From assembly GCA_009767595.1 (NCBI GenBank), contig VSDK01012723.1, forward strand, positions 165,651 to 229,650: 64,000 nt of DNA. The letters run 5' to 3'. The translations under genes were made by a program, and so were the position numbers. The notes beneath the pieces were generated by a model, which had not been told where the DNA came from, did not search any database, and was given only the letters and a program-made list of their open reading frames with translations. Below are positions 21,001 to 33,300 of the stretch, one piece after another (position 1 is the stretch's first letter; each line of letters starts with the position of its first letter). The DNA is from Symbiodinium kawagutii (lineage: Eukaryota > Sar > Dinophyceae > Suessiales > Symbiodiniaceae).

Positions 21001-22012
21001 TTGGGCCGGACGTTCCACAGCCACAGCGACAATTCCAAGTTTTGCTAAGAAAAACCAGGCTGGGAAGAAAAACCAGGCTGGGCAAAGAAACTGATGGCAC
21101 CTGCTCTTCCATTGCCTCCAACTCTTTCTCAACTTTTGTCAAAAAGTCCTCTGGCAAAAAGAGAAAGCGAGCTGCATTTTCTCAGCTCGCAAGCAAAGTT
21201 CGCTTGCGTGATTCATGGGACAACCCCGCCTGTAGACCAGAATCCAGTTTGCGCTTCCGTGTTTCCGCTTCGGCGTTCATTTCTGCTACATGAACCTCAT
21301 GTTCATGAGCCAACTTCTCCAAAGCTGTCTCCTCAGTAGTCCACGCCATCTTTTCCACAAGAGCTTCCATGCGGTCCTCTTTTTCTTCTCGGAAGTTCTT
21401 TGCCGCAAACAGCTCTGCCTCTGCCTTGACATACTCACGCTCACTTTCTTGAGAAAGTACCAGCTTCGCAGCCAGTTCTTGTGCAAGTAGAGTTTGATGC
21501 TCCATCATGCGTCGTCTTTCTTCTTCTGCCCGCAAGTCTTCTGCCAATCGCTGCACTCCGCTTAGCACTTTCGGTTCTCCTTGATCCCAAGCTTGGTTCC
21601 AAGAACCTGCAGGGCCTTGTCTCATCCATCGAAGATGGTTCAAAGGCGAGCGCTTGAAAACCAGCTGTCGCAGACCTTTTGCTGACCGATTTGCAAACAA
21701 GAATCTCTCCAACATGGCCCCATCCAAATTTGCAACCTCTCTTCCATCCAAAGAGATGAGAACATCACCGCGGCGGATACCTTTATGATGATCCCAAAAC
21801 TGAACAGCTTGTGGAAGGACACTCTCCACTTCGACCTTCCACCCTCTACCATCCTTTTCTGGATGAAGAAGCAACCGCAAACCCAGGAACTCGATATATT
21901 GTCTTCCGGTACCATCATCGGTTCGTGGTCTGGAATAGTCCTTCAGCTCCTCCTCAGCCTTGATGGGAACGGTGCAAACTGCATCTCGGGTTGGAGGATG
22001 AAGAGGTACCAT
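15047..22012 (-). CDS. PDZ - coiled-coil - PDZ - ankyrin repeat protein
   Basis: Large scaffold-type protein of unknown partner. The 5' exon (about 22012-21230, perhaps extending to 22070 through a Pro-rich leader) encodes a PDZ domain (LGLRLL at its GLGF loop, RRGDVLISLDGREV) and then a Glu/Lys-rich coiled coil. Further exons at 21148-21101, 20653-20556 and several small ones between 20.4 and 16.9 kb encode more coiled coil (for example LQDQEMREREQ, EEYQLELIQRQLDLDEKN). The 3' part is firm: 16209-15685 (coiled coil, second PDZ with PVGLTF, ankyrin start GQTALHKAMEAGD), 15538-15466 (GKTALHWAASGG), 15359-15178 (ankyrin and helix) and 15106-15047 (acidic tail NDDPEDDQEGW, then TAG). Phases agree at all of these 3' junctions. 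Introns use GA-AG (15539-15684), GT-AG (15360-15465, 15107-15177) and GC-AG (21149-21229). Middle exon limits are uncertain, and two adjacent genes cannot be fully excluded. Confidence 0.75.
17427..18095. repeat. Tandem segmental duplication, copy A
   Basis: About 670 bp almost identical to 19692-20360, at a constant offset of 2265 bp. It covers exons and introns of the PDZ/ankyrin gene: a coiled-coil exon reading EEEGQAAWLRAQLLERRQGQ, a GT-microsatellite intron, an exon ending AEIDEDSSIPG and an exon reading LRAEEASAATLGRENSKLQ. Outside this core the copies diverge, though flanking coiled-coil exons (16.94-17.24 and 19.31-19.60 kb) are still recognisably paired. Confidence 0.85.
18676..18728. 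repeat. AT/TG dinucleotide repeat
   Basis: TA repeats followed by TG repeats inside an intron of the PDZ/ankyrin gene. A similar TA tract lies at 19018-19040. Confidence 0.9.
19692..20360. repeat. Tandem segmental duplication, copy B
   Basis: Partner of 17427-18095. Differences are mainly single substitutions and short indels, including in introns, so the duplication is recent. It encodes the same coiled-coil exons (LRAEETSAATLARENSKLQ here). The upstream partner exon reads LQDQEMREREQ. Confidence 0.85.
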
Positions 22013-22185
22013 GAAGCTTGGCTCATCTTCTGGAGGAGATAGTGGCGCAGGGGCGCCAAAGGGCCTTGGAACTCTGACTTCACCCGCACTTTGAATGTGA
22101 CATGATCAGAGGTATCTGCGCATATCTGCGCATAATCAGGGGTAGCCGCGCAGCCTTCGTTTGATCATGTGCAAGCTCCACATGC

Positions 22186-22195
22186 GTCAACAACA

Positions 22196-22286
<91 letters not shown>

Positions 22287-22318
22287 CTACAACTACAACT
22301 ACAACTACAACTACAACA
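22186..22318. repeat. ACG, AAC and ACTACA trinucleotide repeats
   Basis: Three consecutive simple-repeat blocks of related triplets just upstream of the PDZ/ankyrin gene. They produce poly-Thr or poly-Val frames that are not genes. Confidence 0.95.
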
Positions 22319-22389
22319 ACCGTAACGTATGAGCCACTTGGGTTTCTACCATCATCCACACATGGTTTGGGATACACACTTAGGCAACC

Positions 22390-22650
22390 GTGATCGACCA
22401 CTTGGACCCGGCTGAGCTCTGCACCCAGAGGCCGAATGCCATGAGCGTCCCGATGCCGGTGAAGCTCCCTGGGAAGTCGCACCTCTTGGGTGGCTCTGTG
22501 GAGTCCTCGCTTCCCAAGGGTAGGATACGCTTCGGGGAGGGAGCATTGCACTGCCAGGAGGAAGTGCAGCTGGATGGAGTGACTGAACTGGTGCTGCGTG
22601 AGCTTTCGCGGCTTCAAAATGCGGCTTTTTCAGAAGGCCCTTCACACTAA
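22390..22650 (+). CDS. Possible terminal exon on the plus strand, unrecognised
   Basis: A plus-strand frame open over 260 bp to a TGA reads with normal protein texture (for example VQLDGVTELVLRELSRLQ near its end) and could be a 3' exon. Opposing minus-strand frames are also open and richer in Pro, Ser and Ala, so the strand is not settled. It would be an exception to the minus-strand rule of the window. No domain recognised. Confidence 0.25.
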   Translation: MIDHLDPAELCTQRPNAMSVPMPVKLPGKSHLLGGSVESSLPKGRIRFGEGALHCQEEVQLDGVTELVLRELSRLQNAAFSEGPSH

Positions 22651-25600
22651 GTGGAGGCGGGTCACTTTGCTCTCCCTGCTGAGTCCTTGGGCAGTTGACG
22701 CCAAAGAATGCTCTCTGAAACAAAGTGCGGATTCCTCAAAGGTAGTGAATCTTTTTGAAATTTGTCACACCGCGAAAAAAGGCCTCGCCATGCACAGGTC
22801 TATGCAACAAGAAGCACTACCTCACACGACGAGGCTCGTTTTCGGAGTGTTTCTGTCAGGCCAGTCGGCCTGAGCCCTGCTTCAACCCATGGCCACTCAA
22901 ATTTGGGTGACGTTGCAAATGTTTGCTGCCGCCAGGGCGAACTGAAATGTAACATGCTCCATGATGTGACTTAGCTAGGGAGATTTGGGAAGGTGCGACC
23001 CTCGAAAGGTGAGTCCAGGATCTTCCTGGATCTTGCTGATTGAGCTTCCACGGCAAGCACTGATTGGTTCGATTGGCACTTCATAACTTTCAATTTTGTA
23101 CACATCGCCCGGCCCGGTCCGCGATTTCACGAGCAAAGAATATTGGCACGCTCTATCACGCTATCCAATCTTTTTGAGGCTTGGATTCAAAAGCGCCTCA
23201 CAACAAGCAGGCAGCTTAGCTTGCTCGAGGAAGCTCCTAGATCCATTGTGTGACGGCACTGCCCAGATTAGGCACGCAGCCACAACTAGCCTTAAGTTGG
23301 CAGGACCCAATCTCCAGCTTCAAAGCCTTTGATCAGCCCATAAACATGGTGAGACATGCTCCAGGAGGTTGACAGGGTCTTATGGAGCTTTGCCCATACT
23401 GGAACTGAGGAAGATGCAAAACAAGCAGCAAGACGAGCAGCAGGCGCACATATACAGATTTATACAGTAATATACACACATTCAAGTCTTCGACCTTCCA
23501 AATTTCAGACGTGGCAGCCATACCTGCGATTTGACGCCATGGGGCCAAACATGGTTAGAGTCTCCAAAGCGAACGTTTCAGCATATCTCAGGGGCACTGG
23601 ATGGAGAAGAAGTGGGGACCCGAGGCGGCTATAACGGGATAAACAGGGCCTGTGGGCAGCATGAAACAAAGTCCAACACAAGGTCTCCAAAACAACCACC
23701 GTCTGTATCGTCTGTGTTGGCAACCAAATAACACGCACCATGACATGGCCGCATGTGCACCCAAGACATGGCATGCTAAGGCCACACATGCATGTCATCA
23801 TGTCATATGTAAATTGATATTTTCATGCAATACCGTACCACTACATCACATAGCAGCAGCATAGTATTTCACTACATTTCTATCGCTCCATCATCTAACT
23901 ACATTACTACAGTATCCCCCTTGGAATAACGGATGGGGATTTCACACCGGCATTTTCTAGAAGGATTTGGGGTGCTCATTGAAAGTTGATTGTCGGCAAA
24001 TTTGTTCTAAGTTGTTGGTACAAAATGGCAGCTGGCAATTCCAGAGATCATAAATGCGTACAAAACGGCCATGATCAATCCCTGAACATCCGTTGCTTTG
24101 TTGGCACATCCCGGGGAATCACTGAGGGACCCAGTGGGTACCAGGAGGATCTGGGAGGTCCGTGGTACAAAATGACCCGGCCATAACCAGGTAGTGTATA
24201 GAAAATTGCATTTTTTTTGCCAGGGCCTCCGGAGGTAGAAAATGGCATTGGAAAATCAAATCCTACGGGCTTCAATCACCTTCTCGGCATGAAACCCAAA
24301 CGGCGATACTACATGATACTACAGTGCATTTCATGACTGGCAGACTTACAGCATTGTGTATGTGGCTTGCTGCATGTGCAGAGCTACACTTTGGCAGAAA
24401 AGGGAGTGGTGCCAAAAAGCAATTGGGAAGACCTGGAGGATGAGGGTCGCGATAAACGTGTTTGAAAATGTTAAGATTGTCCTGACAAAAGGAGTACAGT
24501 ATCTCATAGTATCTCCATGTACCAGGAGGATGGCAGGAGTGCACTAGCAGCATTGCACTTTGACCAAATGAGAAAAGCACTCGGAGATCCAAGGAGGAAA
24601 TGCCGCAGTGGTCAGTAGAATGAATCGCGGCGCCGATCGCTGCGCACCGTCGTGCGTCATGGCTGCAGACCAACAACGCTCGCCACGATCTGCGATGTAC
24701 CTTGGAGGTGAGGCGAGGCTTCACTGCCGTCGCAGTCGGCAACGTGGGTCCCCAGTGTCAAGCAATGTAAAGGAAAGGACTTTAGAAAAAAAATAAATGT
24801 AAATGTAAAAAAAAGTATGTAAAAAAAAGAAAAACGTGAAAAAAAAAGATTCCCGGAGCACGTGATCGTCCGGGAAGGAAAGTCCAAGACGATCGAAAAC
24901 CTTGTCACTGTGATGCACCCTTGTGGATGCAGCTCCCAGGTCAAAGTGAACAGAATGCAGATGTGCAACAAAACTATGGCATTCCTCAGAATATGCCGAA
25001 TATACAATTCAAATTCGTTCAATCCGTCCTTTGAAAAAGTGTGCGTTGAGCTGGGGAAGAATTCGGCTCACTCCATGTGACTCCAGATGGGATGCCTGAT
25101 GACATCTGTGGACGAGAGGTCCTCTTCCCAGGCTACCTTATCAAGCTATGGCGCTCGCATGCGCTCACTGAGTGGAGCATGCCAAGACATGGACAGCCAC
25201 CGTCTGAGTGACCAACATACCGGCCCTCCGTCACAACATCCCTCTTGACCCCAAACACGATACAAGACCTCAGAGCCCACAAGTTCCATGTGAAAATTGT
25301 GTCCCAAAATTGATTCCCTCAGTTCCAAACGGCCAATCCACAAATCGAGCAGATGGTTCCTGATGTGTTCGCAACTTTTTGGCAACGTGTGATGTCACAA
25401 GAATGGTGCTGGCTGCATCTACAGGCCTCGGTACCACTCGCTGAGCCTGAGACACATGAGGAGAGAACGAAAGAACGACACATTGCATTTTCATTGCCAT
25501 CACATTCCCATTGCGTTGCCGACAGAGTGGATCACACATGGGAATCACATCCCACCAAGACATCCCAAAAACTAAGGCGGCATCTGGCACCAGCAGCCAT

Positions 25601-27348
25601 CGATGCGGGAAGGGGCACCCAGCCTTCTCAGAGCTCTTCTGCATTGCATCTTGACAAGCATTGGAAGTGACTTCAGCATTGATCCGAAGTGATCAGAATT
25701 TTGAAAGATTGCCATCACCAGTCGAAATTCATTATACAAATCATTGCGACCCGAGATCAGAGATAGTCGTTTGTCCACAATCCAAGCCTCTGTTGAGTGG
25801 TGCCTTGGCTTCTCAGATTGGGTTTGGAAGGACAACAGTTTCAATAAACCTATTCACTGTCACTGTTTTCAAGGTTTCAAGCACTTTGCACATCTGCTTT
25901 GACAATCCTTCCAGGAACTCCAGGCTCGATCAGGCGCTTGATGGATCGTAATGGGACATATGGGCCCATACACTGCCACGCACCCAGATGCTGAACCCCG
26001 GTTGCATCTACAGCACGGTGTGGCACAGCAGAGGCTTGACACTATCACAAACATCTTGGAGTATCCTAGGGTTGCCGTGAAACATCGTGAAACCACCTAC
26101 CAAGCGCTCTTGAGTTGACGTGTCTGCAGGCGCAGCGGTGTTCGAAGAGTCTTCGCGTGGCTTTTTCAGTTCGATTTTTGGATCGAACCTCTTCATCCTC
26201 TTCCATTATTTTTCCATGTTTTGCAAGACGGTATTTGCTGCGCTTTATTTCGGCTGCGACTGGTTGTTGCATGTGTTTTGCGAGTGATTTGAAGAAGTCT
26301 TCCAAATTCGATTTTGCACTTGTTGCATGGTCTTTGCAGCATTTTGCAACTCACCACTTGAGGCTGCGGGGAGTGAAGAAAAGATTATAAAAGGACAACC
26401 AACCAAGGGGGTCTTGCTGGAAGAAAAGTGACAACTGCTAGGGCATCTGGAGATACTGAAAGCAAGCTCATCCGGAGGCAGGCAGGGAGCAACGTGAAGC
26501 GGGCAAATGGGAAGCAATGTGCAGGTACAGAACTTATGTTTTATTGGAGGCATTCTTGTGGCGAAATGCTTGAACGATCCGTGAGGATACACGAAAACGG
26601 TCACCTCTTGCAGGAATACCACCGCAATCTCTGGTTGTCCAAGTGCTGACTCTTCAGCCCTCTTGGGTGCTAATTAATCTTCCGCACAACGTGCCTCCAT
26701 CCAATGCTGCGCCGAAGCTGAGAGAACCCAGGGCAAATCGAATCCGTGTTGTGGAGAGGCGTTTTTCACCGCTGACCAAACTCAAGCTGTGGATATTTGC
26801 CGCATGTCATGTCTGTTTGGCAGTTGTTTCTGCAAGATTTGGCAGCGAACCTCCAGAGCGATTTGAACTGGCCATCTGTTCGCCGCTTACGGAAAGATGC
26901 ATGAATCGCATGCATCATGATGTTCATAGCATTTCGCAAGAAGAGGAGACAAATGTCTCAATCCCCATATGCTGTCGTCATTGTGCCGTGCGTGTGGGGG
27001 GTCGTCGGTTGTGATCATGGTCGGTCTCTTTTGGGCAAAGTATGGGAAGGTGCGCCTAATGATGATGTTCTGTCATGCTCACAATAAGTGCAGCAGGATG
27101 CCAATAATGCGCGTTGATATGTTTTATACCGGTCCTACCCTACTTTTTCTTCTTTTTCCTTTCTTTGTTGATTTTTGTCGGTCATTCATTGCGGCGTTTA
27201 CATACAGCCTTCCATCCCTCCTTCCTTCCCTCTCTCTTCTTCTTTTTTTCTTCTTCCTTTTCTTCTTCTTCCTCTTCTTTCTCTTCTTCTTTCCTCTTCT
27301 CATTTTTCTTATTCCTCTTCTTCTTCTTCCTCTTCTTCCTCTTCTTCC

Positions 27349-27389
<41 letters not shown>

Positions 27390-28607
27390 TTCTTCTTCTT
27401 CTTCTTCTTCTTCTTCTTCTTCTTCTTCTTCTTCTTCTTCTTCTTCTTCCATCCCTCCCTCTCTCATTCCTTCTCTTCTTACTTCCTCTTGATTCCTCTT
27501 GATGAAAGCAGGTGCATCTACAGAAAAATCTCACATCTGGTAGCACTGTCCCTTCAACTTTCCTTCTTGCTGTCTTGTGCCAAGGCCCATGCCGTCACGG
27601 CTGCTGCCTTGGCAGCCTGCATTGAACCTGCACACAAGGAGAACGCCTTGCCAAAGGCTATGAAGATTCTATGCGTCAGGAAGCTTCAAACTGTCATCAC
27701 CTCTGGCAGAACCGTCCCCATTGACATTTGTACATCATTTGAGCTGCTCAACATTCTGCATGAAAAAGCTGCGCAAATGGACCCAAAGGATCATAAATGA
27801 TGGCACAAGCGCTGCACAAGGTAAGAAGCGCATTCCCCACGATCCAACAATTTTGCGAGCCAATGCCTCAACCAACCATGCCAACCACGCCCGTTTTGCA
27901 GTGCAGCCTATGTACAATGTACATAGAAAACCCAAGTGGAAACTTCCCAAATTTGCCTATCTTTGCCCCTTCGACGTGTTCATGACAGCTGTCCTGTAGC
28001 AGCACTTGTGGTCGCACTCGATGCAGAAGCCATCTGAGCGATCCACCGAACAAAAGAAGCAATGCTGCAAGGTTCTGAGCTCTAAGAATGAAAACTTGCC
28101 AAACTCAAGTGGACAAAGCTTGCTTCCTCTGTTTTCCAGCCAGAAACCTTCTCAAGAAAGGGTCATTGTAGAGGACCTGAAATGACTTGGGCTGAACTTA
28201 GCTGCTGACAGAGACTGAGGTTGTTCTTTCGACGGGCCTTTGGAGGTGCGGGGTCATTTCAAAATGTTTCACCACTGGAGTATACCAAAATCTTCCTAAA
28301 TATACAATATATATATATATATACATATATATTTAAAAAAACCTACTTTACTCACAGCCAGAGCTTTGCGTAGCCTATCCGTCTTTAACCCCCATTTACG
28401 CCAATCTATGACTCAAGTCATCTCATGATCTCCTTGACCTTCCGAACCCTCTTTCTGTTCAGGCCCACAAGCTAAAAACTGGAGGCAATGGCATGCAAAA
28501 GCAGCACTTTTTTTCTGCATTCCTTCTTGCCAGCTTTTCTGTCCAAAGGCTCTGAAAGCCGAAAAATTGCAGCTTATCTGCCGCAGGAAGCAACCTGGAC
28601 TTGAAAC
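22651..28607. other. Long stretch with no firm gene
   Basis: Only weak exon-like frames are seen. Minus strand 26130-26330 is Lys/Glu-rich (KHGKIMEEDEEVRSKN). Minus strand about 27965-28065 has a Cys-rich stretch (HCFFC, FCIECDHKCCY) like a zinc-binding motif. Plus strand 27600-27800 ends EKAAQMDPKDHK before a stop. None could be linked into a gene. A large TTC/CTT microsatellite fills 27225-27470, and a TA tract lies at 28306-28335. Confidence 0.35.
27225..27470. repeat. TTC/CTT microsatellite
   Basis: About 245 bp of polypyrimidine TTC/CCTCTT repeat, the longest in the window. The long poly-Phe, Ser, Leu or Arg frames over it are not genes. Confidence 0.95.
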
Positions 28608-30311
28608 TTAGCCGAACGGATTCCACAACCCAGGGCTGTTCTTCAGCTTTTCTTCTTCCTGATCGAACTCAGCCATCAGGTCTTTCTGCTTCTGCTCGTC
28701 AATTTCCTCAACTTTTGCTGCAGGGGCAAAGGCATCCATGAAGGCGGCAAGCACATTCTGATCCTCCTTTTCAAGCGCAAGCTTCATGGTAGAGCCAAAG
28801 CGAGAGTTGAGGACGGTGAAGAACTGTGTGAGGCCCACGTTGCGGGTGTTCCACATCTCATCTCCAAAGGTGGCACTGATCATCACCAACTGTGCTCCGG
28901 GCCGGACCCCCTGCGCATAGGCATCACTGGACTTGTCCACTGCCTTGATGTAGATGTCACCGCCATCACGTTCCTCGAAGTCGATACCTAAAGGCATGCT
29001 GACCTCTACGACGCGGCTGGCATCCTCTGCGTCCCCGGAAGATTGTCTGCCTGGTTCCTCGTCCTGTCATGGCGAGACCCGTTCACCTCAACGTGGTTAA
29101 CACACAATATATATATATATATAAGACAGACAAGTTTGGGCTTCAATCTTTCCAAGCAAAACCATGGACAATGCCTTCAAGGTTGTGGGGGTTTTGGTGC
29201 ACCAGGAATGAGTTTTAAAATGTACTGACCGCATCCACCTATATATGGATTTCCCTATGAGTATTTCACCAGGTGAACACATCCCAGGAACAATCTCAAC
29301 CACATAAATCATTCTGCTAAAGAAAAACCGCTGTTGGAAACCCTTGGTAAGGCCACGCGAGTACCCGGAGATCTATGACCATGTGTTGATATATTTCGGC
29401 ATCTTTTCCATACCACAAAGCACATCATGCAACAAGGACAAGGGCAAGAGCACCGTGAGCCAGTGGACAGGTCGCTGGCGCTGAGAATCGCTGAGATGTC
29501 CGGCAGTTCAGAAGGGGAGACAGGAAAGTAAAGTTGGAATGAGTTAAGAATAGTGAAGTTAAGTAGTGAAGTTCAGTCGTAAAGTTAAGTTAAGCTAAGT
29601 AGTAAAGTTAAGTAAAGTTGAGAATAGTTGAGTTGTAATTTAAGATCAGTAAGTTCGGGAAAAAGTTCGGGACCAGGGAAAGTTCCCAGGTCAACGTTGG
29701 GAGGTGAATCGCGCTCCGCAAAGGGTCAGGAGCCTCAGCCCCGAGCGGAGTGGGGTCCAAGGCAACCAGGGAGCCCGGGCCACAGACGAGGTGGAAAAAA
29801 ATTCAAGGCCTAGGAGGGTGACCACATTGGAAAAAATATCTTACTGTTTGATTCTGCATTTTTTACTGTCTTGGATAGGTCATGACAGGCCTCTCAGCTT
29901 TCCGAAACATCAACATTGCTCAAACCGTTTGAGAGACCAGAGAGGGCACATTGCCTATGAATGCCCTTTTTTTGTGAGCTGGGCAGGCGTTCTGTCAACG
30001 CTGAGGCGTCCAGGTTGTCCAGGTCATTTCATGTGCAATGCAATGTCATATGAAGTCAACCAAATGTCAATCAGATCGTATCACATCATATCACATGTAC
30101 TTCCCAGGTGTTGCGGGTGCAAGTCTTCACCACCCTTCCAGCTGCAAGTCTCCTGATTGTTCAGAAAGGGAAAGTCGAAGACCTTGACTCTCATGGGTAC
30201 CTTGGGAGCTGCTTTGGGAGCCGCTGTAGGCATGACGAAGGCCTCGAAGCCAAGGAAGATCAGGGCCCCAAGGAGAGGAGCGCCTCTCAATCGTCGATTG
30301 AGCTTCTCCAT
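28608..30311 (-). CDS. Plastid-targeted PDZ protein, MET1-like
   Basis: Complete two-exon gene of 191 residues: exon 1 30153-30311, exon 2 28608-29024, joined in phase 0 by a GA-AG intron of 1128 nt. The start sits in CACACCATGG. Residues 1-25 form a signal peptide (basic start, hydrophobic LLGALIFLGF), followed directly by FVMPTAAPKAAPK. This fits the FVAP motif that opens transit peptides in dinoflagellates with a red-algal plastid. The PDZ domain (about 57-140) has the GLGF-type loop PLGIDFEERDGG and resembles the PDZ of the plant thylakoid protein MET1 (PDZ plus TPR, photosystem II supercomplex maintenance), including FGDEMWNTRNVG where plants have FGTEIWPAAEYG. The rest is a short charged tail ending NPFG. 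No TPR repeats are present, so it is a short relative. A thylakoid role is inferred. Confidence 0.8.
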
Positions 30312-33300
30312 GGTGTGGTCTACGAGTCTAGGCTACTTGAAACAGACTCAGCTGATCTCAGTTGGTTGTCTCCCACGTGTGGTTTCTGTCCACACGCTTT
30401 TTTCCGCTTGGGCAAAAGCGTCTGCAAAGGCGTTGCAAGTACATGCAAAATCATGCAAGTACTTTCTCAAGTACTTGAGTATTCTTGTGTATGCTGTAGC
30501 AGCGTTGGCGACTGCAAATAATTAGAAGGAAAAAAAGTGGTTGCACTTTCGGAGCCTTCGCGATACTCTACTCACAAGTATACCGTACCTTTCAAGTTAC
30601 ATGTTTTACCTTTGCAATCCTCGATATTTCTTTCATCTTTTTTCGTCTCACCTCCTTACTCAACAATGTTGGGCCGGGTTGTTCTGGAGTTGTGCACTTG
30701 TTCTAAATGATTCTCCTTGCTGCTGGCCATACCTGTTCCAAGACTAGGTCATCTCCTCTCTCTCTCATCATTTCTTGAAGGTTTTGAGTTGCCCCTCTCC
30801 TCTCGTCCTCGAGGCCTTGCCTCCCCTTGGGTTTTGTATGGTTTTGTATGGTTTTGTCACTTTGACACCTCACATACCTCACAAATTCGAAGCCGAAAGG
30901 ATGCCACCCCTTGCCTCGAAACATCGCTAAATCCATCGATGTCGCGGGCAATGCCAGCCGCACCTGTCAACTCCAACAGCAACGCGTGTGGCTTGTGATG
31001 TCCTGAAGAAGCAAGCTGGAAAATGTTGTTATGATACTTATTCATTCTTACACTTGTTATTCCTTGTTATTTCATCGAAACTCAGTTCTTCCAAATCAAA
31101 GCCTAGGCTGAGGCAAGCCTCCACGCGAGCACCTACTCCGACCTCGAAATGGCAGCACTAGACAAATGCAGAGCGCCAATACGCGCGGACGACCCTTTTA
31201 ACTCCCCTGAACCTCTACAAGTGCAAAATGACACAGGAAGCAACGAAGCAATGGAAGCAAGGGATCCAATGGCGTCAGCATGAGTCAGCACTACAACTTC
31301 CACGGCCCGACCTAGAGCCGGCTGTCGACAATCCATGGGTCGCCAGGAGATGGTCCAAGCATGCCGCCTCGGAGGTGCAGATTGGGAAAGGACATGGTAG
31401 GACTCCTTGGACTCGTTGGCAGATTGAGATTTCTTCAGTTTGTGTCACTGCCAAAGCATGGAAGAAATGGAAGCTGAAAGAATCAGGTCTGAGGCAATGG
31501 ACCCTGAACTGAAACCACGGGTTCCGAACGCAAGATGAAAGCCGGTGCCGGGTCCTGCGAGGTGCTAGCAAGATGGGCATAAACTCACAGCACATCACAG
31601 CATCGCATCTCGTCTCCTGCAAGGATTACCGATGATCCCCAGGAAGATGCAGACAACCCGCGCCCATCCACAACAACTGACCTCACAGTGCCACAGTTTG
31701 ACTTGCTAATGCTTTGACCGCAATCCTTCGCATGCAAATATGGATAATTACTGGAGGGTGGGGCACCATGGTTCATCACGGTTCATCCCGGTTCATCATG
31801 GTTCATGCACCTTTCCTGAAAGGGAAGCAAACCAGTTTGATGTTGAGATTGATCTCAGGCTTCGGCGGCCCCACTGCGCTCATCCTCGAATGTCATGTGG
31901 CAANNNNNNNNNNNNNNNNNNNNNNNNNNNNNNNNNNNNNNNNNNNNNNNNNNNNNNNNNNNNNNNNNNNNNNNNNNNNNNNNNNNNNNNNNNNNNNNNN
32001 NNNNNNNNNNNNNNNNNNNNNNNNNNNNNNNNNNNNNNNNNNNNNNNNNNNNNNNNNNNNNNNNNNNNNNNNNNNNNNNNNNNNNNNNNNNNNNNNNNNN
32101 NNNNNAAAGAGTGGACAGGAAAAATGTGGGCTTTGCAAAAACCCGAACTAAGGAAAGGTCAGCTCTCTTCCTTCTGTCAGACCGAACTCCTGCCACTGGC
32201 AGAAGCAGTCTTCAAGCAATAGCGCATGCCGGGCAAAATGCGGAGCTCGATTGTCAATGCAAGCACGAGGCGCCCTTTTAGCCCGCAAGAAAAGTAAATG
32301 TGAAAGTTTCTTCACATTGAGGCATCTATCCTAGTCCAATCCGATCGAATCTTGTAAAATGTCCAACTCATTTGCGACACTTCTAGGGTGAACATACAGA
32401 ACACAGAAATGCTCTGCATATCTCTCAGCATCAGTTCAATGCAATCAACTATGCCTCCACTAGGTCTCCGAAATCCGAATGATCATTGTATGTACTATCC
32501 ATTTCATCATCCCTCTTAGCCGTAGAACATGATATAACATGATATGATGTGAGATAGGCACAGGTCCAGCTACAGTAACGGACGCAAAGAAACATGCTTG
32601 AGCCCATCGCAAAGTCAGCAAAAAAAGCAAGCACATTGAGCAAAAGAACACAAGGGCACCGTGCAAAGCATATCTGCCAACCCGAAATGGCTATCCTTCC
32701 TGCACTTCTTTCCTTCATGGAATTATATAGTATAGTCTTTCAGAACATGTCTTTGCTTGCTTTTGCTTCAGACCGGCGAAATGAACCAGCCGACGACAGC
32801 AAGGAGGTGGCGTGACATGGAGCAATTGTTGGCAAATCATCAAGAATATGTGGCTCTTCTTTGCAGTGCTCCATGAAGGCAGACAGCACCGGGCAGCCAA
32901 AACTCTTCAGAAACCCAAGGGCATGAAATGGATGCAACATCTGAAACCCAACAAATCTTCTGACTGAAGCTCTCTGGAAAAATGTTTCGGTGCTTAGCTC
33001 AGCGTCAGAACAGTCCTCACTGAGCATGGGATCTGATTGTCCAGGCGCCACGCACCAACCAAGCCTCGTGGCACAAATGAAGTGAAGAGCAGGAGTCTGC
33101 AGAACGCTTCATAAGAGCTACAGTGACTGTAGTGGCACTATGTGACACTAGTGATAGTGGTCACTAGTGGGAACAAAAACGCAATCGTCATCACATCATG
33201 ACACACCATGATGCAAGGCCGCTGGTCCCAGCGGATTGGAAAGCTTGTTGGGCGCACCGTGGGATCCGGCTGTCTGCCCGGTAGACACCGCCAACACGTA

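Noticed and set aside
22165..22617. Poly-Val and poly-Thr frames
   Set aside because: They run through the ACG/AAC trinucleotide repeat and have no domain.
27114..27800. 228-codon Phe/Ser/Leu-rich frame
   Set aside because: Mostly the TTC/CTT microsatellite. Only its last 65 codons have protein-like texture, noted as a weak exon.
31714..32281. Frames of 110-160 codons across 31.9-32.1 kb
   Set aside because: They cross a 202-N gap and have no content of their own.
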